DNA from: Apricaphanius iberus
Taxonomy: Eukaryota; Chordata; Actinopteri; Cyprinodontiformes; Aphaniidae
DNA: 64,000 bases
Assembly (NCBI GenBank): GCA_028564705.1
Contig: JAPXFQ010000835.1
Span: forward strand, 248,001-312,000
Direction of reading: 5' to 3'
Shown here: positions 42,581-55,220 of the stretch, piece by piece
How positions within the stretch are numbered: the stretch's first letter is position 1
Layout: the number at the start of each line of letters is the position of its first letter
Notes under the pieces: generated by a model
What the model saw: only the letters and a program-made list of their open reading frames with translations
The model's database searches: none
What the model was told of the DNA's origin: nothing
Program-made: the position numbers and the translations under genes

Positions 42581-45500
42581 ATTCCCTCTTTTCAATCTTT
42601 TTTTTGAAAATAGATTGATATCTTCTCTGTACTCTCCTTCAAGGTAAGTGTTTAGAACTTAAGATCAAAACCTGTAAAGCATTTTGAGAATGCAAAAAAT
42701 CAAATCCAAGAAATTTCATCAGTTTAAAACATGAAGTCTTTCCTATGATACCACAACAAGACTTCCAGATTAAAATTCAAAACACAAACTGTTAAAGTAC
42801 CTTTAACCTTAACTACCATTAAAAAAATGTAAATCTGTTAATTATAAATTCACCCTCTTTTGGCATTATACAAAAAAATTATTTTAACAATTCTGCACTT
42901 GTGAATAAAATAGTTAAACAAATAGTTAAACAACCTGTAAAATGCAAAAAATTATTAATAAATGTTCAGTCTTTATATTTGTATTCTGTTCCTCTTTCTT
43001 CACTCTCATTATAGCCCCCTCAATGGCACCTGGCAGCTGGAGAGCGATGTACAGAGCTGATCAGTGTGGAGGGCTCCTATTTTTTAGTGTTCCAGTTTTA
43101 CTCCCATATATGCAGATAACCACTCTCTGAAATGCCAATTACTTCATTAATTGAGCATTTCCCCCAATAAACACAAATGCACAGCTGGTCCATCTTCCAA
43201 TAGCTTACCCCACCGATGTGGGGTGGTCAAAACCTGCTGTGCAGCTGATTGGTGAGTTGTGATCTTCTTCTGTAGATCCCTCTTTGAGATGGCAATTTCA
43301 ATTTGCCCATCTCATTCATTGGCACATAGATCACACTGGATGAGTAATATCACCACCCAAACCACCTTCTGGGTGAGCTAGGCCTCGCCGCCTGTGGCTT
43401 CATCTTCCGATTCAGCTTGGTCAAAACCTTCTTGACCTTCTTTAGGCAGATTCCTGCTGATCCTCGACCAGGTTCGCCGCTGGCGTGGAGCTGCACTTTG
43501 TGTGTGTTCCCAGCTGTCATCTGGAACTGGCTGAACCACTGGACTCCTCACGCCTTCGACCTGGAGCTGTACCTTGGACCCCTTCAGCAGCTGTAGTCAG
43601 CTGTGACCAGAGGAGACTGTGTGCTCCTCACGTGCTGCTGAATCCTGGAGATAATCCTGGGGGCATAAGCTTGTAAACATCTAAAAAATTATCCGGTCTT
43701 GTGATCACTCCTTTTCAATCTAATTCAACTGCATTGTGCCGAGAAATTATTTCACCCATCTAATTAAAAAGTAATCCCTGGGGAAAGAGCAAATCCATAT
43801 TATTTTGGTACATCACCGTTGTTATTCCTGTAAACTAAACCAAAACACCTCCCTCATTAATGGATTTAAAAACAAGAGCAGGCTCAAGAGTTTACTTTTT
43901 GTGTACAGTTCAACTGATTACTATCCATTTGCTTGTTCACCCAAATTGATTCTTTCATTTACTTATTTTATTTATCAAGTTTAAGACACTTATGTCTGTT
44001 CCATTACAATATATCCTTTCTTAAATTCAGTACATCCCTGTGGATGAAAACGTAAAAATAAGAAAAAAATTTTTTTCTCTCTCACCAGCCAGCAACCCCC
44101 TGCTATCGGCCCAATTTTTCCTTCCAAATTTTGTTCCCGGTAAATGGTGGTATTTTACCTGGAGATAATCCTGGGGAAGACACGGGGTTATCAAAGTTCG
44201 AGGAACCTCGGTCACCTTCGATCAGACAAACAGAAACTCTTGTGGTTAATTCAGCAACATCGACATTGAATCAACAGTCTTTGATCATCACTTCTTCAGC
44301 AGAAACTGTCCATCTCACGCCAGCCAAGTGGATTCACACATATTGTCCTTGAAAGTTCAGCTCAGCATGAGGAAACGTGCTCCTTTGAGGGTGTCCTCCA
44401 GTTCACCCCTGAAAATATACAGTCACTGGTGCCCCCTTGTTTTGGGAGCAGAGCACAAGAGAGACGAACTTCTGCGCTGGTGTATAGATCTTTCTTTCTT
44501 TGGCAGTTACGGCGGGCGCCTGGCACTATCCGTCATCAGCCCACGCACCCCCACCCATCTTATCTCCCCAGGAACATAAATTACATCTCAAGAATGTTAT
44601 CTGAGGGGTTCTCTGTTGCGGGATGGGAAAAAGAGAAAAAATATATAATTAGAGGAAGAAAAAGACAGACAGAGAGTCGATCCTCTCAGCCTATTCAAAT
44701 CAAGTTTTATTTAAACTTTTTATTTTCATATTCATTAGTCTCCTTCCTCGAATGCTGAATTTAAATATCTTTCACACTCAGACTGCCTATGTGGGCTCTA
44801 TTTTAATTTTATTTTAATCAGTTATACTAGTATTAATTTCTTCAGTATTAGTTCTGGTAAAAATATACTAATTAATAGGTTTGCTCTCTCCAACAGGAAT
44901 GATAATTAATCCTTATATGTCTAATTAAACTGTTGTTCTAATTCTTCCCCTGCTTATTTTAATTAATGCTTCCTTCATTTTTTCATCCAATTTATATTCT
45001 ATACTTTATCAATGCAATGCCTTTCTCTATTTTGTCAATTTGATAAATGTCTCTTCCATCTCATGTGTAAATTAAATATTTATAAAGATTGACCATCGCA
45101 ATATTTCATCAACACACTTAGTTCGTAGAAAAATTAAATTAAATTAAAAAGAAACAAACGAAAAGGCTGGATGTTTCTGTTAGATATTGCTAAAGCACCA
45201 CTAAAACATTGCAATAACAAAAATAAAGTCAATAACCATCTGCAAAGATCCAGTCTCCAACTCCCCATCACTTAAGTGTACTGGATCTCTATCAAGCTGG
45301 CTCAGACAAAAAATATCAAAATTAAAAACATCAAATGTTTAAAACAAAATCAGAGAACAGTACTGACCGATAAACACAACATAGTTTACAAAAACAGTCT
45401 TCAGTTTGCTATACTTCAAATTCTATCCATATTTCTAAAGAAAAATCCAAGATTTAAATCACTGACAAAACAGCTTCCCTATAAATATTGCCAAACCTAA

Positions 45501-45639
45501 AGTACTTTTTTTTAACACAATCCAATATAAATTCAAAGTACTTTTGCTTATATGATTCCTCTTTAAACAAACCCAAATGTGCTCACTTGCCCAAATATTC
45601 TGATTGTAAATAATGAAAAAAATGAAAACATTCAAACTT
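42581..45639 (-). other. ERV-2 interior, 3' half, no gene recognised
   Basis: GC-richer patches at 43.4-43.6 and 44.1-44.6 kb contain the word GGAGATAATCCTGGGG twice (43647, 44160). The env position in this element, but no fusion-peptide, CXXC or membrane pattern could be made out. 45040-45120 matches ERV-1 at 24640-24740 in inverse orientation. Confidence 0.4.
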
Positions 45640-45945
45640 TTAAATTCAATTCAAATCAGTTTATTTATATAGCGCCATTTCACAACAGATGTCATCTCAA
45701 GGCACTTTACAAAAAGAGTTATTACAATACAATGTTAAGTGTAGAAATTACAGAACCACAGAAGATTGCGTCGTGGAATTCTCAGCAATCCCTCATACTG
45801 AGCAAGCATGCCGCGACAGTGGGAAGGAAAAACTCCCTTTTAACAGGAAGAAACCTCCGGCAGAACCAGGCTCAGCACAAGCGGTTATCTGCCGCGACCG
45901 TCTGTGGCTTGGAGAATACATAACAGAGACACAGAAAGAGCAATA
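45640..45945 (-). mobile_element. L2/Maui-type LINE 3' end, inserted in ERV-2
   Basis: Minus-strand copy of the same 3' UTR as at 1600-1937: starts at the inverted tail (AAATTCAATTCAAATCAG), then TAGCGCCATTTCACAACAG and GTCATCTCAAGGCACTTTAC. 5'-truncated to about 300 bp. Confidence 0.87.
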
Positions 45946-48900
45946 GAACTGATGCAGAAGTTTGTGCAGGACGTGTGAATCGTATCACACTGCAAATGCC
46001 ATCATTAAAAATGGTCGTCAAGCAGGGCTAATCCGGAGCACCTACTATATATATACTTCAAAAACATCTGTCCGATTCTGTGAAGTGAATCGAACATAGT
46101 CAAACTGATTTTTGCAACTAAAACTCCTCTTAAATTTTTGTAGGATACATAGTAGTCTAATTCCCCTTAGCAGTAAAACAAAACAAAAAAAATCAATAAA
46201 GGAGGTTCAAGAGATGAGATTTCTCTAAACAAAAACTAGTCGCATTAAAATAAAATATAAAAAATAAAAACCAGCATTTTTTCAGTATCCCTCTTTTCCT
46301 CTCAGGCTTCTTTTTTTTTCTTTTCTCCAATGATAAACACCAAATTAAATTGAAGCTTCTAGAGATGTCAAATACATTACCACTGAATCATGTTTCCTTT
46401 AATCCAGCTTCCCAAATTAACATTTTTCCAAAGTTCTAATTAATAAGCAGACCGCAGTTCAGAAATCTGGGTCAGAATCCAAGTCGAACCAAATATATAA
46501 ATTTTGAGAGAGAAAGAGGAAAAAAAAATAAAAATAAGAAAAAATAAAGAAAATAAAATCAAAAAATCTAAATAAATTGTCAGTTACAGAGTCCCCACTA
46601 ATCAAATGGTATATTATGCCATTATTCTATGATCAGAACTGTTCCAAAATGTTTTAGGACCTGTAAATTTACTCTCAGCATCAGGTAGACTAGCTAACAA
46701 TCAATAAATCACATCTGAAAGATTAACCTTAAACTTTAAAACTAAAACCGATTCTTATTTGTCAAAACAAAATGTGTATTCAAATATATGGTAAAAATTA
46801 TTTCAATGTAGCTGGTCCAATCACATTTTGCCTCTACACGATCAGAATAAATGAATTTAGAATTTACTTCTTACTTCCAAATTAAACCATCATTTTCGAT
46901 CACCGCGATATTCATTACTTTCAATCCTTAGACCAATTCAAATTGATCCCCAGCCTGTTTAAAAACAAACCGATTACTTAAAGATGACTCTGTGTTTTAA
47001 TGGTTTTTTTTTCTTTCTTCAAACTCAAACATTCAAATCCCACTAGTTTAGAAAATATCACTATGATAAGTGTTGTTTTGCATGTTAAAAACATTCAATT
47101 TGTAACGGAATTGAAGTATGCTGGGTTACTTCTTGAGCCCCAGTTGAAATTTGATAACTCCAATAAGCCTTGAGTGTCCACAAAATCCTTAAGAATGTTC
47201 AATTGTTTAAATAATTTAACATCAGTCTCCTTTAGATCATTTATTCAGAGACCAAGCTATATTTCTAAAGTCTATAGAGCCATCAGAAATAAGCCAAACA
47301 TAATTTTAGCATAAATGATACTTATTTAAATCACAGAAAGAATTCATTTTCTGTACCATTCAACACGGTGCTTAAAAAAATAATTTAGACCAGTTTGTTG
47401 CTTTCCAATTAACACCGTTTGCTTTTCGTTCAATTCTTTATAATTACTACTTATAGCTTTATCTTTATTTAGGCCAACTTAACAAATCCTGCTTAGATCA
47501 ATCAAAAAAGCAAAAAATCCACCTACTTAAAGATTCAAAAAATGCAACTTTTATTTTGACTATACACTCCCCTCTTTTTAATTTCAAAGATGAAATCAAA
47601 AATTAAAACTTCACCAAGTCAGAATCGACTCATGAGTAACTGTTCTCAGCCATTTGCGTTTAATTATAACATGCATATTTACTCTCCTCAAGTAATCAAT
47701 CGAGCCTTCTCAGGCTAAAGCAGTTAACCAAATTCAGCATGTACTTCTTAATCTTTAGTCTCCGTACCGGAACAGTTCAGTTAAATATGAAACACCTTAA
47801 ATTGCCCTTCGTAGAAAATGTGCCAAAACATTGCCGAAAAAGAGTTGCAATCAATATTTATCTGAACAGTTATCTCAAGGCCGTTTTACATCCTAATCAA
47901 CCAGAAAAAGTTAACAAAAATCCAAATAAGTTTAAGTCTTAACAAGGCAATCGTCTGCAGGAGTCTGTAATCACTTTCTATCCAAAATCAACTTTCAGCT
48001 CACTACACATAGAACATGCAGTTAGTTTCAACCACAAAACACATGGACACACAAAAACAACCACCGCTAGCTTAGCAGCAGCCACAGCCATGTGCTACCG
48101 TTAGCTTTCTTTGTGAAACTAAACGTTATACAGTACAAAACGTACGGCGAAAACACTCCAGAACATCGCAACACACACTTTAGAAGATTACATACCCCAA
48201 TACCAGGACTTAATCCGCACAATGTATACCACTTCACCAAACTTTAATTCGGCACGAACAAACATTCTCCTGTTCGTCCACGCGGACTGAAACAGATGTT
48301 TCCAATTTCAGCCGTCCCGCACAGCAAACACAGATTCAACTACGTCCGTTACAGCCCAAAACCATTAACAAAAAAAAACAACATTATAAGCGGTGACTTT
48401 TAGACCTTATTAATTATCTTCTCGCGGAGGTTTACACCGATCTGTTATAAGTTCCGTAGTCCGCTTTGAGAAATTTCCTGGTGCCGGCCTCCAGAAAACC
48501 ATTCAAAAGACTCGAACAGATGGCAGAAAACCGCCTACTACCACTAATTTATTTATCAAAACATATAGTCAAAGCTGTTGTATGTTAGCCGTGCTATCAA
48601 GCAAAAACTCACACAGAATTAGCTCCGCCATATCACCTAGCTTAGGGCGGCCACCCTGATGGCCTGTCGTAAATGTTCACAACTAATTCTTATAGATTTT
48701 TAATTTCAGTTATCCATCATATTCAGTTATATATTCATTTATCTATTTTAATGTATTTATTATACTCGAGTTCATTATTTATACTATAACATTTTAACAC
48801 AAAACGCAACATCACCAGCACGTCTCGCAAAGCGCCTGCGTAAAAAACATCTCACACACACACATAGACACACACTTGTACAAGCAGAAATCTAAACTCT

Positions 48901-49539
48901 AACCTCATCGGACCTCTTCCAAAAATGCCGGACCATTTACACAATTCCAATTCGTGGTGCTCAGCCACGCGTTTGGAAGAAACGCAGCCCCTCTCCCAGG
49001 TAATCCGTTAGATTTAACAGAGGGCGACCCAGGCTCTTCTGTAATCTTTTTTCGATTGCCAGCCTGGGAGCTCCCAGATAGCGTCCTGTCTGGGCAGAGT
49101 GGCCAACCCGTCGAGTTCCGATCCGCACCTTGGTTCCGATTTTGAGTCGTTGAAGAGATCGGTCCATCTGCTCCACTGTCCGCTCCGGAGAAAAACCAGC
49201 CCCCACTGGGCGCGCAGAGTAAGAAACTCCATCTCCCAGCAGGCACCGGTGTTTCTCTACGGAGCGTAAAGAAGGACGCAATCCTGCTCAGAACAGAGAA
49301 ACAGACAGCCGAGCAGCCTCAACACTCCGGGCTTGCAACAGTTAATCTGCTCAAAACAAAAAAACATATTTAACTTGCATGACAACATTACCCAATTTTA
49401 GATTAACCAATCAATAGAATTAAAAAACTACGCAACTCTGCGCAAATTGTCAATAGAGCAAATACATGTCCGTTAATTAACTTAAAAAAATATAACTGGA
49501 GCCTGGTCCAAAACCCTGCACACAGTCGAGGTCACCATT
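45946..49539 (-). other. ERV-2 interior, 5' half, leader and presumed gag/pol, undecipherable
   Basis: Strongly A-rich on the plus strand (T-rich in the sense direction) from 46 to 48 kb. GC rises at 48.9-49.3 kb, where minus-strand frames of 70-113 codons occur in all registers; none gave a clear matrix, capsid or protease motif. Confidence 0.35.
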
Positions 49540-50126
49540 TGTTGAATTAAATAATTATCATAATTAATTCAATGCATGTTCAAGCAGAGACAAAATGGAG
49601 CCAATTTCCAGTTCTTAACATTTATTTTGAACAGATTAACAAATTGCAGTTTTACAGAGAAAGTTGCCCCCCTAGTTCCTCTGGTCCAGATTCAAAGAAA
49701 TCTGACAATTGTATGATCTCCATTTCACAAGCTTTATAGACACCGGGCCTCGCCAGGACACTAGGCGTTTCATCTCCCTCCAATCAGATCATTTCCAAAC
49801 AGTGTCTTAGCCATTATTGGCTGTCAGAGAATTATGCAGTCATAAGGTGAGACGTCTTTTCTCTTGGTCAAAAGCTCATTCTGAGTTTTATGGTTTTATG
49901 GCAACACACTAAATCTACAGACATCCTGTTTTTACAGCTTGCAATAAAACTTACCCAAGAGTTTTATGACTTTTTTTTTTTTTTTTTTTTAAAAGCCTTA
50001 TCCCAGGCCAAATACTGTCAGGACCATATATATTTTTACAACCATGCCAAAAAAAAAAGAAAAATAATATATACAAACTTTTACCTTCTTAATAATAAAA
50101 TTTTAAAACATATGCAGAATAACACC

Positions 50127-50129
<3 letters not shown>
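49540..50129 (-). mobile_element. ERV-2 5' LTR
   Basis: 590 bp; ends CACCACA against the resumed (TA)n tract. Contains a T20-type run at about 49972-49990 absent from the other LTR. Confidence 0.85.

Positions 50130-50180
<51 letters not shown>
50130..50180. repeat. (TA)n tract, right part
   Basis: TA run directly after the ERV-2 5' LTR; continuous with 42000-42074 before the insertion. It runs into an L2 fragment. Confidence 0.93.
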
Positions 50181-50182
<2 letters not shown>

Positions 50183-50184
50183 GC

Positions 50185-50876
50185 TATAAATATATAGCTA
50201 TATTTATCCATAAATCCACAATAATCCAATCATTTAGGTGGATTAAAGGCATGTCTTAAAGATATAAAAACCTAAATTCACACAAGAAAGAAGTTGTTGT
50301 CTTTGGACTAGAACCTTCAAAAGGGAAAATGCTAACTCAATCACTTCATCTGGATGGCATTAATTTGGCCTCTGGTAATAATGTAAAGAATCTCGGTGTA
50401 ATTTTTGACCAAGACATGACATTTAAATCCCATATTAAACAGGTTTCTAAGATTTCTTTCTTTTACATCCAGAATATTGCTATAATTAGAAACATTCTGT
50501 CCAGAATTGATGTAGAGAAACTAGTCCATGCATTTGTTACTTCAAGGCTAGACTAGTGTTATTCATTATTATCAGGAAGTCCACAACATGCAGTTAAAAG
50601 CCTTCAGTTTATCCAAAATGCTGCAGCACATTTCTTCTATTTTGGCTTCTCTCCATTGGCTCCCTATTAAATCCAGAATAGAGTTTAAGATCCTCCTCCT
50701 TACTTATAAGGCCCTTAATAATCAGCTCCATCATACATCAGAGATCTGATTGTTCAATATGTTCCTAACAGAGCACTTCGTTCGCAGAATGCAGGTCTAC
50801 TGGTAGTTCCTGGGATATCTAAAAGTAGAATAGGACGCAGCTCTTTTAGATATCAGGCTCCTCTCCTGTGGAACCT
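50185..50876 (+). pseudogene. L2 LINE reverse transcriptase, thumb and C-terminal part
   Basis: Degraded start (LYLSINP-like), then an open stretch [47 protein letters not shown], and further pieces in other frames ([30 protein letters not shown]). It covers the RT after the catalytic block. It stops at the 13-bp word TCCTGTGGAACCT, the target site of the Rex3-like element. The matching downstream part (CAGCTCCCAG...) is found at 56627. Confidence 0.78.
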
Positions 50877-52022
50877 CCATCTATCCATCATCTAATGCTT
50901 ATCCGGGGTCGGGTCGCAGGGGCAGTAGCCTAAGCAAAGAGACCCAGACTTCCCTCTCCCCGGCCACTTGGGCCAGCTCCTCGGGATTCCTCCCGAGGAG
51001 TTCCCAGGCCAGCTGGGAGACATAATCCCTCCAGCGAGTCCTGGGTCTTCCCTTGGGCCTCCTCCCGGTGGGACGTGCCAAGAACACCTCACCAGGGAGG
51101 CGTCCAGGAGGCATCCTGACCAGATGCCCGAGCCACCTCAACTGGCTCTTCTCGATGTGGAGGAGCAGCGGCTCTACTCTGAGCCCCCTCCGGATGACAG
51201 AGCTTCTCACCCTATCTCTAAGGGAGAGCCCAGCCACCCTACGGAGGAAACTCATTTCAGCCGCCTGTATCCGCGATCTCGTTCTTTCGGTCACCACCCA
51301 GGGTTCGTGACCATAGATGAGGGTAGGAGCTTAGATCGAGCGGTAAATCGAGAGCTTTTGCCTTTCGGCTCAGCTCTCTCTTCACCACGACAGATCGGTA
51401 CAGCGCCCTCATAACTGCAGACGCCTTACTGATCCGTCCATCGATCTCCCGCTTCATTTCTCCCTCATTCGCGAACAAGACCCCCAGATACCTAAACTCC
51501 TCCTTTTGAGGAAGGACCTCATCCCCGACCCGGAGAAGGCACTCTACCCTTTTCCAGCTCAAGACCATGGTCTCGGATTTGGAGGTGCTGATCCTCATCC
51601 CAGCCACTTCACACTCGGCTGCAAACCGCTCCAACGAGAGCTGTAGATCACCTTCAGATGAAGCCAAAAAGAACACATCATCTGCGAAAAGCAGAGACCC
51701 GATCCTGAGTTAACCAAAAAGGACCCTAAGCCTAACCCCATAGGTAAAGGCCCGGCCACCAGGCGCTCGCCAACGTGCCCCACCTCCAGGCCTGGCTCCA
51801 GAGTGGGGCCCCGGTGACCCGCGTCCGGGTGAGGGAACTCAGAGTCCAATAGTTTTCCTCATCATAGGGGTCTTCGGGCTCCTCTTTGTCTGATCCCTCA
51901 CCTAGGACCAGTTTGCCATGGTTGACCCTACCAGGGGCATAAAGCCCCAGACAACATAGCTCCTAGGATCATTGGGACACTCAAACCCCTCCACCGTGGT
52001 AAGGTGGCAGCCCAAGGAGGGG
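50877..52022 (-). mobile_element. Rex3-like (RTE-type) LINE, internally deleted, 13-bp target duplication
   Basis: Flanked by TCCTGTGGAACCT at 50864-50876 and 52023-52035. On the minus strand it ends in GATG-type repeats (ATTAGATGATGGATAGATGG), as Rex3 elements do. Coding remains: VMRALYRSVVVKRELSRKAK, TERTRSRIQAAEMSFLRRVA, LRWLGHLVRMPPGRLPGEVF, RPKGRPRTRWRDYVSQLAWE (RT C-terminus), and upstream FLASSEGDLQLSLERFAAEC and STSKSETMVL. These lie in two or more frames. The 5' UTR (CCACCTTACCACGGTGGAGG) is joined near 51710 directly to the distal RT, so endonuclease and RT catalytic core are deleted. Clade named from tail and C-terminal wording; moderate certainty. Confidence 0.8.
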
Positions 52023-52035
52023 TCCTGTGGAACCT

Positions 52036-52484
52036 GAAAGATTTTAATTTTTATTCAGTTTAAACCTTAACTCTATAAATTCCATGCATGTTCATTTTTA
52101 TCAGAGAGGAGACGAGAGTAATTTAATTTTTGATAGATTTTAAAACAAGATATCAAATACTGTTTCACAGAGTTCCTTAAAACAGATCAAATATTTAGCT
52201 TGCAGAGTGGTATAAATTACTCACACTCTGGGTCACCCTACCAAGGAATGACAAAGTATATAACATAATTATTAAGTTTTATATTTTAACACAAAGTTAG
52301 AGAAACTCCCCCCTAACTTTACATATGACAAAACATGATTGGTTCATTCAAACTTTTGCCAAGACCAGCCTCCTTACAACCATGAGTGCATAATTAATTA
52401 CCTTGCTGTTATTCTACTTAAATCGTGACTTTACAAACCAGCTCCAAATAGAGTTTTTGCTGACCATTATTTCTTACATCCTTC
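52036..52484. other. Unassigned AT-rich sequence
   Basis: Lies between the Rex3-like element and the ERV-3 LTR. CCAATC-type and TATA-type words occur but no LTR partner was found. Confidence 0.3.
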
Positions 52485-53132
52485 TGTCATGGAAATCTGG
52501 GTGTCTGAGAAGCCTTGGATGAGAGAATAAAACAAAAGTGTCAGCCATATTCGTACATTCTTTATTTTACGTGCACGGGAGGGTCTCCTAGTGAGAACCC
52601 CCGCTTCAGACAGATGCATGGGTTTTTATACTGTTTTAACCACACCTTACTACATCAAATGACCTCATCCATAATCAGGAAGAATAGGACAAACACTTCA
52701 GTAGTCAGCAATAAACAACCAGGATATAGATAACAATAAGGGACACTTAGTATAAACCTGAGAAAGACATTCACATGATCTGTCATAAGTGAAACACCAG
52801 ATAATAAGATTTGTCATAAGTCAAGATGAGATGTTTACATACAATTTGTTCTTGTTTGTACCTTAGAATAAGAACAGCTGTCTAAGAGCTGAGTAAGATA
52901 ATTAAACCTTTCTTAATGTCCCAGTATAATAAAATTTTCTGTCACACTTCCATTGTCAATTGTATGGTGATACTATCTGCCTTTGCTTTCCTGCTCAATG
53001 TCCTGATTTTCTGCGACCCAAATAAGAGCTGACTCTGCAAAATACCTTTAAAACAATCTTAAAAGTATAATTACAAAGTATGGTAACTAAAACACCTTAA
53101 TCAAACATTACTTAATCAAAATTACTGTCACA
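52485..53132 (-). mobile_element. ERV-3 3' LTR
   Basis: On the minus strand starts TGTGACAGTAATTTTG after a purine-rich AAAGTGGTGGAA tract, and ends CCATGACA. Contains GTGCACGTAAAATAAAG, a poly(A)-signal-like stretch. Confidence 0.78.
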
Positions 53133-53299
53133 TTCCACCACTTTGGGCATAGTATGACCACAAAAAATAAACAAGAACATTTATAAGAGTTACATACATT
53201 TGCAACACAACAACATCAGAGATGGCACACAATATTTTGGTTTAAGACAGCTCTTCATAAAGTGTTACATTCTAATCAGGCAAAAATAAAAAAACAAAA

Positions 53300-53560
53300 G
53301 TTTAACAGACAGTATTGTCATCATCATTGTCAGAACAACAGAATAAGAACAGATGAAAACACTTTTTGGTTTTTGGAATAAATGAACGGCATTGATCATC
53401 AAAAATGAAACAAATCCCATATTTTTCAGCTAATAACATTTCTACTGTAGTTCTGTTTTTGGAAAGTTTTAATTTTTGGACATTATAATACATGTAATTG
53501 ATTCTATCAACATTTTTATTAATATCAACAGCAGATTGATGATTCCCATCAGCAATATAA
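53300..53560 (-). pseudogene. Retroviral env transmembrane-subunit fragment
   Basis: On the minus strand: VDINKNVDRINYMYYNVQKL, NRTTVEMLLAEKYGICFIFD and DQCRSFIPKT. The LLAEKYGIC...C spacing (Cys, six residues, Cys) and the heptad-like lead-in resemble the disulphide-loop region of gamma/epsilon-type TM subunits. The frame ends 53302 after a hydrophobic FHLFLFCC. It lies just before the 3' LTR, where env belongs. No fusion peptide or full ectodomain. Confidence 0.55.
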
Positions 53561-55040
53561 TTTGGGTCAGATTCTTCAAAGAACTATTGATCTTTTAGCT
53601 CTGTAATGATTAGTTTCCTCGTTTGTAGTGTCAAAAATCAGTAAACATAGTAACAGGCATAATTAAGTTTGCAAGAGTACAAAAACCTGTAGTAAATGTA
53701 TTAACAGAACTTACAAACCCTTTACCTTTATTTGCTTTAGTAAAAAAGGTTATTATTTAATTTTAAATTATTTAAGGCCACATCAAAATTGAAGTAAGGA
53801 GGAGCAATTATTTTATCTGTTACAGAAAAATGATTTTCCCAAAAGGAGCAGTTGTGTGGTGTATTAGGGCTGGTTAACAGAACTAAGACAGGTATGATAA
53901 AATTATATAAAATTTTGTCCTAGTGTGGAAAATTTTGTCCTAGTGTGGAAATGGAAAAAAAAGTCTGGGTGTGTAACAGTTTATGTAGTGTGTGTGTGTG
54001 TGCGTGACCTCGTTTACAGGTGTTCGTAGGAACTGTCTGCTTCACTTCCTCCCATCACCCCACCTCAATCCAGATGAGTCTATGGTTGGTAATTGCTCCT
54101 CACCCTCTACTTCTGCCTCTCTCCTGGAGCTGTAAAGTCTTGTCTTGGACAGAAGCAGACGCGCTGTGCGGTTCCACTGCATTAGGAATGAGAACCAGAG
54201 CCGTTCTGATTCTGGGGACTCACTGGGTGGGGCTGCAACTGCTGCGTGTTGCAGGGGAATCAGCTTTGGTGTCTTTTTGTCTCTTAGGTGCAGTTTCTGC
54301 TCTCCTGAGCAGAGTGTGACATTAGCAACCGTCCACATTGTGTAGGAAGTCTTGTTGACCATAGCAAGGTGTGGCAGCACGCCTTCTAGGGCTGCTGAAG
54401 GGGGGATGGGGGGGTGGGGGGGGGTGCAAAAGCAGTGTAGGCTGAGCTCCAAGAGCAGTGCTGGCTGAGCTAAGGAACAAGTCATTTTCCTCTTTGGGGG
54501 TTTAGTCTCTGATTTCTGCTGTTGTAGATCTTAGAGTAGGAGGCATTCAGCTGGAGGGGCGGAGGGGGCTTGGTGTTGGGGTGTTGGGGCGGTATGTTGT
54601 CCATGGATGAAGTGGTTGATGTGCAGGAGACGTGGAGTTCAGGGTTTCAGTTTAGCAGCAGCCATCCAAACGCTCTGCAAAAGAGGAAGATAAGCAGAGG
54701 CAGTATCAGTTCTTTTTTTATCAGTCTCTTTGTCTTTTAAGAGTCTTTTTTTTCTTCTTCTTTTCCATCTTTTGCTTAGGGTTAGTGAGTGTCTGTCTCA
54801 CTTTCTTCTACATTTAGAATATATTTGCACTAAAAATATAAAAATTGGTTTTTTCAACATCAATTACTGTATTCTTTCTAATATAACAGAGTTTTCTTTC
54901 CATAAAACTTGCTTTTTTCTTTTCTACACTGTATCTAAGTTACATCAATTGAGTCTGACCGGAGACCCATCGTCAGGAAATACATGTTTCACATTCACAG
55001 GATAGATAATTACAAATCTTACGTTACCAATTATGTTACA
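53561..55040 (-). other. ERV-3 interior, unrecognised
   Basis: A 147-codon minus-strand frame (54485-54042) includes MVNKTSYTMWTVANVTLC, which would fit an env surface segment by its Asn-X-Thr sites, but its neighbours (Pro/Ser-rich) are inconclusive. A G-rich run sits at 54398-54425. No RT or integrase motif. Confidence 0.35.
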
Positions 55041-55220
55041 TTATGTTTTTTTTTTTTTACATGATTCATTAAAACAAATATATATTCCCTTGGGAGAAAA
55101 ACCAAATTCACTCCAATATTTTAAATAATCACATACATCATCACCATATTTCTTTTTCATTTGGCATATAAGCATAGATTTAGAGAAATTGGAAGAACGT
55201 TTTCCTTTAACATTACCCAT
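55041..55220 (-). pseudogene. Retroviral gag matrix-like fragment
   Basis: Minus-strand MGNVKGKRSSNFSKSMLICQ, then DDVCDYLKYWSEFGFSPKGI. A Met-Gly start followed by a basic, short-helix domain with W..FGF is typical of myristoylated retroviral matrix proteins. The frame closes after about 59 residues at a Lys run (A/T slippage). It is about 755 bp from the 5' LTR, a reasonable leader length. Confidence 0.55.

Larger units (their letters stand above)
42075..50129 (-). mobile_element. ERV-2: 8-kb LTR retroelement inserted in a (TA)n tract
   Basis: Direct terminal repeats at 42075-42580 and 49540-50129 differ mainly by a 50-bp block (near 49650), an A/T run and scattered changes. On the minus strand the LTR runs TGTGGTGTTATTCTGC to AATTCAACA, with GTGTCTATAAAGC (TATA-like) and AAAATAAATG (poly(A)-like). 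A primer-binding-like TGGTGACCTCGACTGTG follows the 5' LTR (about 49518-49535), and a purine tract (GAAAAGAGGGAAT) precedes the 3' LTR (42581 onward), which fixes orientation. The 7-kb interior is AT-rich with no pol or env motif I can name: stops are dense and an L2 tail is inserted at 45.6-45.9 kb. A block matches ERV-1. Confidence 0.78.

Noticed and set aside
44027..44758. Possible env or accessory exons in ERV-2
   Set aside because: Short frames with splice-like CAG/GTAAAA words but no motif; nothing separates them from chance.
54398..54425. G-run as a quadruplex regulatory site
   Set aside because: A simple G/T run within decayed ERV-3 sequence; no context for function.
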